This document shows, one piece after another, positions 26,911-35,038 of a stretch of DNA of 64,000 bases. Origin of the DNA: Bordetella hinzii LMG 13501 (lineage in GTDB: Bacteria > Pseudomonadota > Gammaproteobacteria > Burkholderiales > Burkholderiaceae_B); contig NZ_LRUJ01000001.1 in NCBI RefSeq assembly GCF_001548475.1, positions 186,001-250,000 on the forward strand, read 5' to 3'. The first letter of the stretch is position 1. The number at the start of each line of letters is the position of its first letter. A program made the translations under genes and the position numbers. The notes under the pieces are model-generated. The model was not told the origin of the DNA and searched no databases. It was given only the letters and a program-made list of their open reading frames with translations.

Positions 26911-27821
26911 GCCGTCAAGGCCTTCGGATCGTCGGCGTCATCCACCGGTGGACAGTGTTCGCGCAGCCAGGTGCGCAAGGCGTCGAGGCGTCGGTCCTCG
27001 CCCAGGGCGGGTGGATACACGAGGTGGAAATCCCCACCGGCCGGGACCTCATGGTCGAACAAGGGCTCCAGCAAGCCTGCCCGCACCGAGCGCTCTGCGA
27101 GTTGCGCCACCACCAGGCACAGCCCCGTTCCTTCGCTGGCCGCCTGCAGCGCGAGGCCGCAGGAATCGACCTGGGTGATCAGGGCGGGGTGTTGCGGACC
27201 GGCCGGCAGGGTCTGCAGCCATTGCTCCCAGTGCAGGCCATAGCGGGAAACGAACAGGTGCGCCTGCGCCAGTTGCGCCAATCGTCCCTCGGGGGTGGCG
27301 GCGAGCGAGCCGGCCCTGGCATAGACGCCCAGGGTGCCGGCAAACAACGTCTCCGAAACCAGTCCGGGCCACGGCGGCTCGCCGAACCACAGGCCCACGT
27401 CGGCGGTGCCCGCCGCGAGATCGGCATGGCCTTGGACGGTGGTGATGTCGAGCGCGGATTCGGCGGTCCCGAACGGATAGGCGGCCAGCCGCGGCGCCAG
27501 CCAGTTGATGGCGATCGCCGGCAGCGTGTGCAGCCGCAGCGGGCCGTCCAGGCGCTCGTCCCGCAGCGCCTGGACGGAGGCGGCGATGTGGGAGAAGCCT
27601 GCATTCAGGGTCGGGGCCAGGCGGCGGCCGGCGTCGGTCAGCTCCACGGCGCCACCGACTCGCCGCAGCAACTCGACGCCCAGCAGGTCTTCCAGCGTGC
27701 GCAGTTGGTGGCTGACCGCCGAGGGCGTGACCGCCAGTTCCAGGGCCGCGTCCTTGATCGACAGATGGCGCGCGGCGGCTTCGAAGGCGCGCAGGGCATT
27801 CAGTGGCACGGGGATGCGCAT
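26907..27821 (-). CDS. LysR-family regulator A (GcvA-like), twin of the one at 28761
   Basis: The 304-residue protein has an N-terminal winged HTH (about 7-65: LNALRAFEAAARHLSIKDAALELAVTPSAVSHQLRTLE) and an effector-binding domain of GcvA type (LPAIAINWLAPRLAAYPF). Over about the first 55 residues it differs from the other LysR (28761-29777) at only a couple of positions, while the effector domains diverge. The two proteins therefore probably bind the same DNA but sense different ligands. It is co-transcribed with EamA and GNAT genes. Confidence 0.93.
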   Translation of the reverse strand: MRIPVPLNALRAFEAAARHLSIKDAALELAVTPSAVSHQLRTLEDLLGVELLRRVGGAVELTDAGRRLAPTLNAGFSHIAASVQALRDERLDGPLRLHTLPAIAINWLAPRLAAYPFGTAESALDITTVQGHADLAAGTADVGLWFGEPPWPGLVSETLFAGTLGVYARAGSLAATPEGRLAQLAQAHLFVSRYGLHWEQWLQTLPAGPQHPALITQVDSCGLALQAASEGTGLCLVVAQLAERSVRAGLLEPLFDHEVPAGGDFHLVYPPALGEDRRLDALRTWLREHCPPVDDADDPKALTA

Positions 27822-27851
27822 GGGCCCCTCATCTTCCGCAAGGCGTCGGCG

Positions 27852-28745
27852 TCATCGTTCCGTCCCGCCGCATCCGGCGACGGCGGCAGACCGCCGCGCC
27901 GGGGCCGGGTCCCGCTGGGGGCGCCGCAGGTACCAGGCCAGCGCGGCAATGATCAGCGCGCCCCCGGCCAGGGCACCACTCCCGGGCGTCTCGCCGAAGG
28001 CCAGCCACACCCAGAGCGGTCCCAGTACCACGTCCAGCAGGCTGATCAGTCCTGCTTCTCCCGCCGGAATGCGCCGGCCTCCTTCGAGGAACAGCAGGAA
28101 GGCCAGGGCCATGGCGACGATGCCCAGCAGCGCCAGGCTCGACAGCGCCTTCGGGTCCGGAACCTGCCGCGACATGAAGGGCAGCGCCGCCACGGCGCAG
28201 AGCAGGCACCCCAGCGTGTTGATCTTCACGATGTCCAGCCCGGGATGGCTTTTGACGACGATCAGGAGTCCACCGAACGCAGACGTCATCAGCAAGGCAA
28301 GCACGCTGCCGAGGAGATGGCCACTGCCGGTCGGCCCCCCCACGACGATCGCCACGCCCGCCAGGCAGCATGCGCCGGCGGCGAGGACGCGCGGGGAAAG
28401 CGGCTCGCCCAGGATCAACCGCGCCAGGCCGGCAGCGACCAGGGGCAGGCAGGCGTAGATCAGCAGGACGTTGACCACCGTGGTCAGTGTCAGCGCGGCG
28501 ATGTACGCCACCGTCGCCGTCGATACGAGGAGGGTGGCCCCCCATCCAGCGGCACCGAACGTGCTGCCTCGTTCGCCGCGTCCGCGCAAGGCCAAGACCG
28601 CGGCCAGCGCTAGGCCCGCGAACAGGGAACGCCAGCCGACGATGGTCCATGCGTCCAGGTCCGTCAGCCGCACGAACAGCCCGGCCGAACTCCAGCAGAC
28701 CGCCGAGAGCACAACCAGGACGAAACCGATCCATCGACGAGACAC
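27852..28745 (-). CDS. EamA/DMT-family transporter
   Basis: The 297-residue protein has ten hydrophobic helices in two EamA repeats, beginning RRWIGFVLVVLSAVCWSSAGLFVRL and, in the second half, LVIVVKSHPGLDIVKINTLGCLL and ISLLDVVLGPLWVWLAFGE. DMT proteins of this type export amino acids or other metabolites. It is flanked on both sides by the twin LysR genes in the same orientation, which suggests control by one or both. Confidence 0.92.
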   Translation of the reverse strand: MSRRWIGFVLVVLSAVCWSSAGLFVRLTDLDAWTIVGWRSLFAGLALAAVLALRGRGERGSTFGAAGWGATLLVSTATVAYIAALTLTTVVNVLLIYACLPLVAAGLARLILGEPLSPRVLAAGACCLAGVAIVVGGPTGSGHLLGSVLALLMTSAFGGLLIVVKSHPGLDIVKINTLGCLLCAVAALPFMSRQVPDPKALSSLALLGIVAMALAFLLFLEGGRRIPAGEAGLISLLDVVLGPLWVWLAFGETPGSGALAGGALIIAALAWYLRRPQRDPAPARRSAAVAGCGGTER

Positions 28746-28760
28746 CCCACTTCCTCCCTG

Positions 28761-29777
28761 TCAGGACATTGAAGCCACCGGGCTTGCGCAGGCGGCAGCG
28801 GATCGAGGCTTCGCCGCCGGCGACGTGGTGCTTTGCGCGGGCCCGTCCTTGGCACTGCCCGCGTCGTCCGTCGTCCGCTCCTGCCCTCCGTGCCGGGCTT
28901 GCCCATCGACCTGCTCGCGCAGCCAGCCACGCAGGTTGTCCAACCGTCGGTCCTCGCACAGCGCCTCGGGATAGACGAGCCAGAAGCCGACGCCCGCGCT
29001 CACGGGGTGGTCGAAGACCGAGGCCAGGCGTCCGAGCCGGACGGCGCTCTCGGCCAGTTCGCAGACGGCGATCGACACGCCAGCCCCATCGGCGGCCGCC
29101 TGCATCGTCAGTCCGCCCGAATCCACGCGGGTCACGACAGCCGGCTCGAACGGCCCGCCGGGCAGGCTGTCCATCCAGCGCTGCCAGGTGAGGCAATGCC
29201 GCGACACGAACAGGTTGGCGCGCGCGACCTGCTTGAGGCGTTCCCGGCGCGAGCCGGTGGCAAAGCCCGGGCGCGCGTACAGGTCGATGGTGGCCTCGAA
29301 CAACAGGTCGGCCTGCAGGCCGGCCCACTGGCCGTCGCCATACCAGATGCCGGCATCGGCCACGCCGGCGGCCAGATCCACGTCGTCCTGCGTGGTGGAG
29401 ATGTCCAGCGAGAAGCCGCGCCGCTCGAACGGATACAGGCTCAGGCGGGGTGACAGCCAGTTGGTCGCGAAGGTCGGCAGCATGTTCACGCGCAGCGGCC
29501 CGTCGCGCCGCTCCTCGCGCAAGCTGCCCACGCCCTCGGCGATCAGGGCGAAGCCCTCGTTGAGGCCGGGTGCCAGGCGGCGGCCGGCGCTGGTCAGTTC
29601 CAGCCGCGTGCCAATGCGGCGCAGCAACTCGACGCCGAGCATGTCCTCCAGCGTGCGCAACTGGTGGCTGACCGCCGAGGGCGTGACCGCCAGTTCCAGG
29701 GCCGCGTCCTTGATCGAGAGATGGCGTGCCGCGGCCTCGAAGGCGCGCAAGGCGTTCAACGGGACAGGGATGCGCAT
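28761..29777 (-). CDS. LysR-family regulator B (GcvA-like), twin of the one at 26907
   Basis: The 338-residue protein has an HTH domain nearly identical to the regulator at 26907 (LSIKDAALELAVTPSAVSH is shared exactly). It has a GcvA-type effector domain with LPTFATNWLSPRLSLYPF and a longer C-terminal tail rich in Ser, Ala and Pro. It is divergent from the aminotransferase gene, and motif copy 3 lies between them. That copy contains the palindromic T-N11-A box TGAG-N5-CTCA expected for a LysR protein. It probably autoregulates and controls ilvE-like expression. Confidence 0.93.
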   Translation of the reverse strand: MRIPVPLNALRAFEAAARHLSIKDAALELAVTPSAVSHQLRTLEDMLGVELLRRIGTRLELTSAGRRLAPGLNEGFALIAEGVGSLREERRDGPLRVNMLPTFATNWLSPRLSLYPFERRGFSLDISTTQDDVDLAAGVADAGIWYGDGQWAGLQADLLFEATIDLYARPGFATGSRRERLKQVARANLFVSRHCLTWQRWMDSLPGGPFEPAVVTRVDSGGLTMQAAADGAGVSIAVCELAESAVRLGRLASVFDHPVSAGVGFWLVYPEALCEDRRLDNLRGWLREQVDGQARHGGQERTTDDAGSAKDGPAQSTTSPAAKPRSAAACASPVASMS

Positions 29778-29869
29778 GGGGGATTCACCCTCCTGGAAGT
29801 CATTGGTCGTTCATGGACTCATTAAACCGGAAATCGTCGTCTCCACGCTCGCCGGCGCGTGGACCAAAA

Positions 29870-29898
29870 CTCAACATCGTCTGAGATTTGCTCACTCG
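29870..29898 (+). promoter_or_regulatory. Cargo motif copy 3 (candidate LysR operator)
   Basis: CTCA-ACATCGT-CTGA-GATTTG-CTCACTCG, in the 181-bp gap between divergent LysR-B and the aminotransferase gene, ending 60 bases before the latter. The right part forms TGAGATTTGCTCA, a palindromic T-N11-A LysR box. Confidence 0.65.
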
Positions 29899-29958
29899 TG
29901 CCGACGGCGAACCGGCCGCACACTGACGCCATCGACAACCTGTACAGCGGTGCGCACC

Positions 29959-30936
29959 ATGCTCAATTCCCTTGATGATCGCGATGGCCTGATCTGGCTC
30001 GATGGCGAACTGCTGCCCTGGCGCGAGGCGCGCCTGCACGTGCTCACGCATGCGCTGCACATGGGCGGGGCCGTCTTCGAGGGGATGCGCGCCTATGGCG
30101 GCCATGTCTTCCTCAATGCGCCGCACTTGGAACGCTTCCAGCAGTCCGCCGCGCTGCTGGACTACCACCTGCCGTGGTCGCAAGGCGAACTGACACAGGC
30201 CATCGAGGCGGTGCTGTGGGCCAACCAACTCGACGACGCCTACATCCGCCCGGTGGCCTGGCGCGGCGCGGAGAGTGTTTCCATCGCTTCGCCGCGCGCC
30301 CGCATCCACGTGGCGATCGCGGCCTGGGACTGGCCCACGGCGGCGTCCCAGGGTCGCGCCGAGGAAGGCATCCGGCTGCAGCTGGCGAGCTGGCGGCGTC
30401 CCCGCCCCGACACCGCGCCCACCGCGGCCAAGTGTTCGGGGCTGTACATGATCGGTACTCTCGCGCGCCATGCCGCCGCAGCGGCGGGCTGCGACGACGC
30501 ACTGCTGCTCGACAGCGAAGGCCGGGTCGCCGAGACCACGGCAACCAACCTGTTGATGGTCCATGACGGAGTGCTGGTGACCCCATTGCCGACCTGCTTC
30601 CTCGACGGCATCACCAAGCGGCACGTGATGGGACTGGCGCGCCAGCGCGGGCTGCGGGTCGAGGAGCGGACCGTGACGCTGGACGAACTGCGCACCGCCT
30701 CCGAGGTATTCACCGCCGGCACCTCGGTCGAACTGCAGCCGGTGGTGGCGCTGGTCGAGGATGCGGCGACCACCGAATGGCCCGTGGGGCCGGTGACGCG
30801 ACAACTGATCCGGGACTTTCGCGCGTCCGTGACCGAGGCGAGCCAGGTCGGCCGGACCCTGCGGGAACGGGAGACCGGCTTGTTGGAACGGCGCCCGTGG
30901 CCCGCTCGCGTCGCCTCCGCCTTGCAGGCGCCGTAG
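29959..30936 (+). CDS. Branched-chain-amino-acid aminotransferase-like (class IV PLP enzyme)
   Basis: The 325-residue fold-type IV PLP enzyme contains THALHMGGAVFEGMRAYGG and the substrate-binding HLERFQQSA near the N-terminus. The PLP lysine context is NYMIS-like, AAKCSGLYMIGTLARHAA with the catalytic Lys in TAAKCSG (about residue 155). The phosphate-site segment is RVAETTATNLLMVHDG, and the end motif is GTSVELQPV. It is expected to transaminate branched-chain or related amino acids, requiring PLP that the downstream salvage genes could supply. It is divergent from LysR-B and convergent with the PtsJ-like gene. A D-amino-acid transaminase-type specificity is not excluded. Confidence 0.9.
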   Translation: MLNSLDDRDGLIWLDGELLPWREARLHVLTHALHMGGAVFEGMRAYGGHVFLNAPHLERFQQSAALLDYHLPWSQGELTQAIEAVLWANQLDDAYIRPVAWRGAESVSIASPRARIHVAIAAWDWPTAASQGRAEEGIRLQLASWRRPRPDTAPTAAKCSGLYMIGTLARHAAAAAGCDDALLLDSEGRVAETTATNLLMVHDGVLVTPLPTCFLDGITKRHVMGLARQRGLRVEERTVTLDELRTASEVFTAGTSVELQPVVALVEDAATTEWPVGPVTRQLIRDFRASVTEASQVGRTLRERETGLLERRPWPARVASALQAP

Positions 30937-31001
30937 CGCGCCATGGACCGGTACGCAGACGGACCCGCGAGAGGACAGGCACGATGCCATGCAGACTGGC
31001 T

Positions 31002-32303
31002 TCACACACGCCCCAGACAGTCGCGCAGTTGCGCGGCAAAGCGCGCCGCGTCCCCCGGTTCGAGCGTCGAGACCGTGACGCGCAGCGCGGGGGGCGCGGG
31101 CGCGATCGCGAAGGCATCGCCGGTTCGCACGGCCCAGCCGCAGCGTGCGAGGCTTTGCGCGGTGCGGTGAACGTCACGGCCTTCCGGCAGCGGAATCCAC
31201 ACATTGAACCCGTCGCAAGGCTGCCTGGCGGCGATGCCCTCGGCGCCGAGTGCATCGATCAGGGCCTTGCGACGCGTTGCGTAGGCGGCCTTGGCCGCAT
31301 GCAGGCGCGCCGTGGCCGCGTCCGATCCGAGCAGGCCGCGCACGGCCGCCTGCAGCAGGTGGCTGACCCAGGTCGTGCCGGGAGCCAGTCGCATGCCGAG
31401 CCGTGCGGCGGTCCCCGCATCGGTAGCGATGAAGGCCAGCCTCAGGTCCGGGCCGAAGCCCTTGGACACCGAGCGCACCAGCGCCCGCCGCGTGGTGGCC
31501 GCGGGCGCGATGGAGAAGTACGGCGCCTCGGCCAGCAAGGCGAAGTGGTCGTCCTCGATCACCAGCACGTGCGGATGGCGGGCGAGCACGCGGCGCAGTT
31601 CGCGGGCGCGCTGCTCGCTCAGGCTGCAGCCGGTGGGGTTTTGCGCCCTTGGTGTGCACAGCACCGCCTGGGCGCCATTGGCCAGCGCCGCTTCCAGTGC
31701 CTGCGGGCGCATGCCGTGCGCATCCATGGCCACGGGCACCGCTGCCAGGCCCGTGCTGTGCAGGATGTTGAGGCTGCCGAGGAAGCACGGGTCCTCCACC
31801 GCCACCTTGTCGCCGGCGACGAGGTAGGCAGCCAACAGACGCTCGATCGCATCGACCGCGCCATGCGCCAGCACCAGACCGTCACCCTCCCGGAGATCCG
31901 CTCCGAACCACTGCCGCGCCAGCCGTTCGAGTGCCGGGTCGAGTACAGGCTGGCCATACAGCGCGGGCCGATAGCCGCTGGCTGCCAGCGCCAGCAATGG
32001 ATCGAGCAGCCAGGCCGGGTCCGGATTGCCGCTGGCCAGATCCGCCAGCGCCGAGCCGGGCTGCAGGCCCTCCTGCTCGCCGAGACGCGCCGCAGGCCGG
32101 ATCACCGTCCCGTTGCGCCCCAGCGTCTCTGCAATGCCTGCGGCCACCAGCTTCCGGTACGCGGCGGCGACCGTGTTGCGGTTGACGCCCAGTTGATCGG
32201 CCATCTCGCGCACGGACGGCAGGGTCTGGCCCGCGGCAAGCTGGCCCGCATGTGCCTCGCGGCGAATGCGCTCGAAGATGTCCGATGCGGTCTTTTCGGT
32301 CAT
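31002..32303 (-). CDS. ptsJ: MocR-type (GntR-HTH plus aminotransferase fold) regulator, PtsJ-like
   Basis: The 433-residue protein has a GntR-type winged HTH (about 6-68: LPSVREMADQLGVNRNTVAAAYRKL) fused to a fold-type I aminotransferase domain. The PLP-binding lysine is K281 (SVSKGFGPD), with N222 in QNPTG and D251/D252. Length and HTH sequence match PtsJ of Salmonella, which controls the pyridoxal kinase gene pdxK in response to PLP. Here it is divergent from yggS-GATase-pdxK, separated by two palindromic sites, so the same logic is likely: sensing PLP and controlling its salvage. Confidence 0.9.
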   Translation of the reverse strand: MTEKTASDIFERIRREAHAGQLAAGQTLPSVREMADQLGVNRNTVAAAYRKLVAAGIAETLGRNGTVIRPAARLGEQEGLQPGSALADLASGNPDPAWLLDPLLALAASGYRPALYGQPVLDPALERLARQWFGADLREGDGLVLAHGAVDAIERLLAAYLVAGDKVAVEDPCFLGSLNILHSTGLAAVPVAMDAHGMRPQALEAALANGAQAVLCTPRAQNPTGCSLSEQRARELRRVLARHPHVLVIEDDHFALLAEAPYFSIAPAATTRRALVRSVSKGFGPDLRLAFIATDAGTAARLGMRLAPGTTWVSHLLQAAVRGLLGSDAATARLHAAKAAYATRRKALIDALGAEGIAARQPCDGFNVWIPLPEGRDVHRTAQSLARCGWAVRTGDAFAIAPAPPALRVTVSTLEPGDAARFAAQLRDCLGRV

Positions 32304-32309
32304 TCCAGT

Positions 32310-32348
32310 TTGTCCCGTGACAATGTATATTTTGTCCTATGACAATGT
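32310..32348 (+). promoter_or_regulatory. Twin palindromes, probable PtsJ-like operator
   Basis: Two copies of TTGTC-N4-GACAA (centres CCGT and CTAT), extended to 17-bp direct repeats starting at 32310 and 32332. They are exactly 22 bp (two helical turns) apart. They fill the short gap between the divergent MocR-type gene and yggS. Paired direct repeats are usual for MocR regulators. Confidence 0.8.
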
Positions 32349-32373
32349 TAGCAGCACGGAGAACCCCTTGTCC

Positions 32374-33177
32374 ATGAACGCGCAGACGCATCCCTGGCCC
32401 ACCGCACACAGCGTCGAGGACTTTCGGCGCAATCTGGCGGCGGTGCATCGGCGCATCGCCGATGCCTGCTCCCGCGCGGGACGCGATCCGTCCGATGTGC
32501 GCCTGCTGCCGGTCAGCAAGACCGTGCCGGAGGAGCGCATCCGTCTGGCCTACGCCGCCGGCTGCCGCGACCTGGGTGAGAACAAGGTGCAGGAGGCGCA
32601 GCGCAAGGCCGAAGCGATGGTGGATCTCGCCGACCTGCGCTGGTCGGTCATCGGCCACCTGCAGACCAACAAGGCCAAGGTCGTGGCACGCTTCGCCAGC
32701 GAGTTCCAGGCTCTGGACAGCCTGCGTGTGGCGGAGGCGCTGGACCGTCGCCTGCAAGCCGAAGGGCGCGCACTGGATGTGTTCGTGCAGGTCAACACCT
32801 CGGGCGAGGCCGGCAAGTTCGGCTTGCCGCCTTCCGAGGTGGCCGGCTTCGTCCGGGCGCTGCCGGGCTTCTCCACTCTGCGCGTGCGAGGCCTGATGAC
32901 GCTGGCGCTGCTGTCGGCCGATCCGGCGCGAGTCCGTCCCTGCTTCGTGCTGTTGCGCGAACTGCGCGATCGGCTGCGCCAGGAGGCGCCGGCGGGCATC
33001 GGCATGGACGAACTGTCGATGGGGATGTCCGGCGACTTCGAACTGGCCATCGAGGAAGGCGCCACCGTCGTGCGCGTCGGCCAGGCCATCTTCGGCGCTC
33101 GCGCGACGCCGGACAGCCATTACTGGCCCGACGACGACCGGGCTGCGACATCGACCGCATCGGAGCAGACCGCATGA
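32374..33177 (+). CDS. yggS: YggS-family PLP homeostasis protein
   Basis: The 267-residue PLP-binding TIM-barrel protein without enzymatic activity (YggS/PROSC/PLPBP) helps buffer free PLP. The PLP lysine is K49 (LLPVSKTVPEERI). Signature segments are GENKVQEAQRKAE, HLQTNKAKV and LSMGMSGDFELAIEEGATVVRVG. The ATG at 32374 has GGAGAA ten bases upstream; an in-frame TTG at 32368 is possible. This copy is ICE-borne and is the first gene of a B6 operon (yggS, GATase, pdxK, small protein), regulated through the adjacent twin palindromes. Confidence 0.95.
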   Translation: MNAQTHPWPTAHSVEDFRRNLAAVHRRIADACSRAGRDPSDVRLLPVSKTVPEERIRLAYAAGCRDLGENKVQEAQRKAEAMVDLADLRWSVIGHLQTNKAKVVARFASEFQALDSLRVAEALDRRLQAEGRALDVFVQVNTSGEAGKFGLPPSEVAGFVRALPGFSTLRVRGLMTLALLSADPARVRPCFVLLRELRDRLRQEAPAGIGMDELSMGMSGDFELAIEEGATVVRVGQAIFGARATPDSHYWPDDDRAATSTASEQTA

Positions 33178-33890
33178 AGACCGCCCTGGCCCTGCGCCAC
33201 ATCCATTTCGAGGACCTTGGCACGCTCGAACCGCTGCTGCGCGAGCGTGGATTCGACGTGCGCTACCTCGACCCCGCGACGGACGACCTGACCCGTGAGG
33301 AGGCCGCGGCAAGCGATCTTCTCATTGCACTGGGTGGGCCGATCGGCGCCTTCGACGAGCGGGCCTATCCCTTTCTTGCCGACGAACTGCGTCTGCTCGA
33401 ACGGCGCCTGGCCAGCGGCCGGCCGCTGCTCGGCATTTGTTTGGGCGCGCAATTGATCGCGCGCCTGCTCGGCGCCGCCGTCGCCCCCATGGGCTTCAAG
33501 GAGATCGGCTTCGACGCGCTGACACTGACGGATGCGGGCCGCCGCTCGGTGCTGGCACCGCTGGCTGGCGTGCCGGTGTTGCATTGGCACGGCGACCGCT
33601 TCGAACTGCCTGAGGGCAGTGAACTGCTGGCGAGCACCGAAAGCTGCGCGCAGCAGGCCTACGCGGTCGGCGACCGGGTGCTGGGTCTGCAGTTCCACCT
33701 GGAAGCCGATGCCAGCCGAATCGAACGCTGGCTGGTCGGCCATTGCTGCGAACTGGGCCAGGCCGGCGTCGATCCGAGCACGCTGCGCGCGGATGCCGAG
33801 CGGCATGGGGCAACGCTGAAGGCTGCGGCCCACCGCACGATCGGCGCGTGGCTGGACCGGCAGCAGGACACGGGGGTGCGTCCTGAATGA
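33174..33890 (+). CDS. Class I glutamine amidotransferase-like protein
   Basis: The 238-residue protein has the catalytic triad of class I GATases: C89 (LLGICLGAQL), H175 and E177 (GLQFHLEAD). It belongs with the GMP-synthase-like stand-alone subgroup (LLIALGGPIGAFDERAYPFL). It is translationally coupled to yggS and pdxK by ATGA overlaps on both sides. It is not PdxT-like in motif, and no PdxS partner is present, so de novo PLP synthesis is unlikely. Its substrate in a B6 operon is unclear. Confidence 0.9.
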   Translation: MKTALALRHIHFEDLGTLEPLLRERGFDVRYLDPATDDLTREEAAASDLLIALGGPIGAFDERAYPFLADELRLLERRLASGRPLLGICLGAQLIARLLGAAVAPMGFKEIGFDALTLTDAGRRSVLAPLAGVPVLHWHGDRFELPEGSELLASTESCAQQAYAVGDRVLGLQFHLEADASRIERWLVGHCCELGQAGVDPSTLRADAERHGATLKAAAHRTIGAWLDRQQDTGVRPE

Positions 33891-34729
33891 CGGTGACCCA
33901 ACCTGTGCCCATCGATGTCATCAGCATCCAGTCCCAGGTGGTCTACGGGCGGGTCGGCAACAACGCGGCGATTCCCGCGTTGGAAGCCTGCGGGCTGCTC
34001 ACGGCCGCGGTGCCGACCGCGCTGCTCAGCAACACCCCGCACTATCCCTCGGTCCATGGCGGCGCGGTGCCCGACGCGTGGTTCGCCGGCTGGCTGGATG
34101 ACCTGGAGGCGCGTGGCATCCCCGCGCGCGCTCGCGTTGTGCAGGTCGGCTTCCTCGGCGCGCCGTCGCAGGCACGGATCCTCGCATCCTGGTGGTCGAC
34201 GATGCGCGAGCGCCACCCGCAACTGCGCCTGCATCTGGATCCGGTCATTGGCGACTACGACCAGGGCGTGTATGCGGCGGCCGGCATGGCCGAGGCCTGG
34301 CGCACGCTGCTGATTCCAGAAGCCCACGGCCTCGTCCCCAATCGGTTCGAGCTGGAACAGGTCACCGGCAGAACGCTGCAGGGTCTGGCGGATTGCCGCG
34401 AGGCTGCCCGCGCGCTGTTGCGCGGCCCCACCCAATGGGTGGTGGTGACCAGTGTCCAGGATGATCCCGAAAGCGCCGTCGTCCAGACGCTGCTGGAGAC
34501 GCGGGACGGGGTATCGCGCCTCTTCGAGCATCCCCACGTGCCCTGCGTGGTGAAAGGGGCCGGCGACTACTTCGCCGCGCGCCTGACCGGCCATTGCCTG
34601 CTTGGCATAGAGGTGCCTCAGGCCGTCGAGCGCGCCTGCGGCGATACCGCCGAGCAACTGATCCGCACCCGGCGCCTGGGCTGGGAGGAGATGGCCATCC
34701 ACGCGAGTGCCGGGAGTGTCCGGCCATGA
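33887..34729 (+). CDS. pdxK: Pyridoxal kinase (PdxK/PdxY family)
   Basis: The 280-residue ribokinase-fold enzyme phosphorylates pyridoxal and related vitamers with ATP. Hallmarks are SIQSQVVYGRVGN at residues 13-25, HLDPVIGDYDQGVYA, PNRFELEQVTG, and the catalytic GAGD loop with D227 (VVKGAGDYFAARL). It sits third in the yggS operon behind the PtsJ-like operator, the same regulator-target pairing as ptsJ/pdxK of enterobacteria. PdxK rather than PdxY is inferred from that pairing. Confidence 0.93.
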   Translation: MTVTQPVPIDVISIQSQVVYGRVGNNAAIPALEACGLLTAAVPTALLSNTPHYPSVHGGAVPDAWFAGWLDDLEARGIPARARVVQVGFLGAPSQARILASWWSTMRERHPQLRLHLDPVIGDYDQGVYAAAGMAEAWRTLLIPEAHGLVPNRFELEQVTGRTLQGLADCREAARALLRGPTQWVVVTSVQDDPESAVVQTLLETRDGVSRLFEHPHVPCVVKGAGDYFAARLTGHCLLGIEVPQAVERACGDTAEQLIRTRRLGWEEMAIHASAGSVRP

Positions 34730-35001
34730 ACGCCTACCGCCTCGTGATTTCCCGGCATGGCCGGCTGCTGGGCCAGTTCGACAGCGAAACGCCCTGGGCG
34801 GGCGACGCGATCCGCGACCTGCTACAGCGACTTCCCGAATGCGATGGCTATCGCACCGAACTGTTCGTCGCGCGCGAAGAGCGCCGATTGCTCGAAAGCG
34901 GTCCTGGCGGCCTGAAGGTCCTCGGCCGCGAGCCCTTGTTCCAACCCTTGCCGATCACGGCGCTGCTGTCCGGCACGGCGCCCGAGGAGCCGCTCGCGTG
35001 A
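34726..35001 (+). CDS. Small uncharacterised protein of the B6 operon
   Basis: The 91-residue soluble protein begins MNAYRLVISRHGRLLGQFDSETPWAG and has no membrane helix or recognised motif. Its ATG overlaps the pdxK stop, so it is the last gene of the yggS-GATase-pdxK operon. It could be a small cytosolic accessory protein; I recognise no family. Confidence 0.75.
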   Translation: MNAYRLVISRHGRLLGQFDSETPWAGDAIRDLLQRLPECDGYRTELFVAREERRLLESGPGGLKVLGREPLFQPLPITALLSGTAPEEPLA

Positions 35002-35038
35002 ATCAAGCTCCTGGCCTCACGTACGCCTAGGTGGTGCG

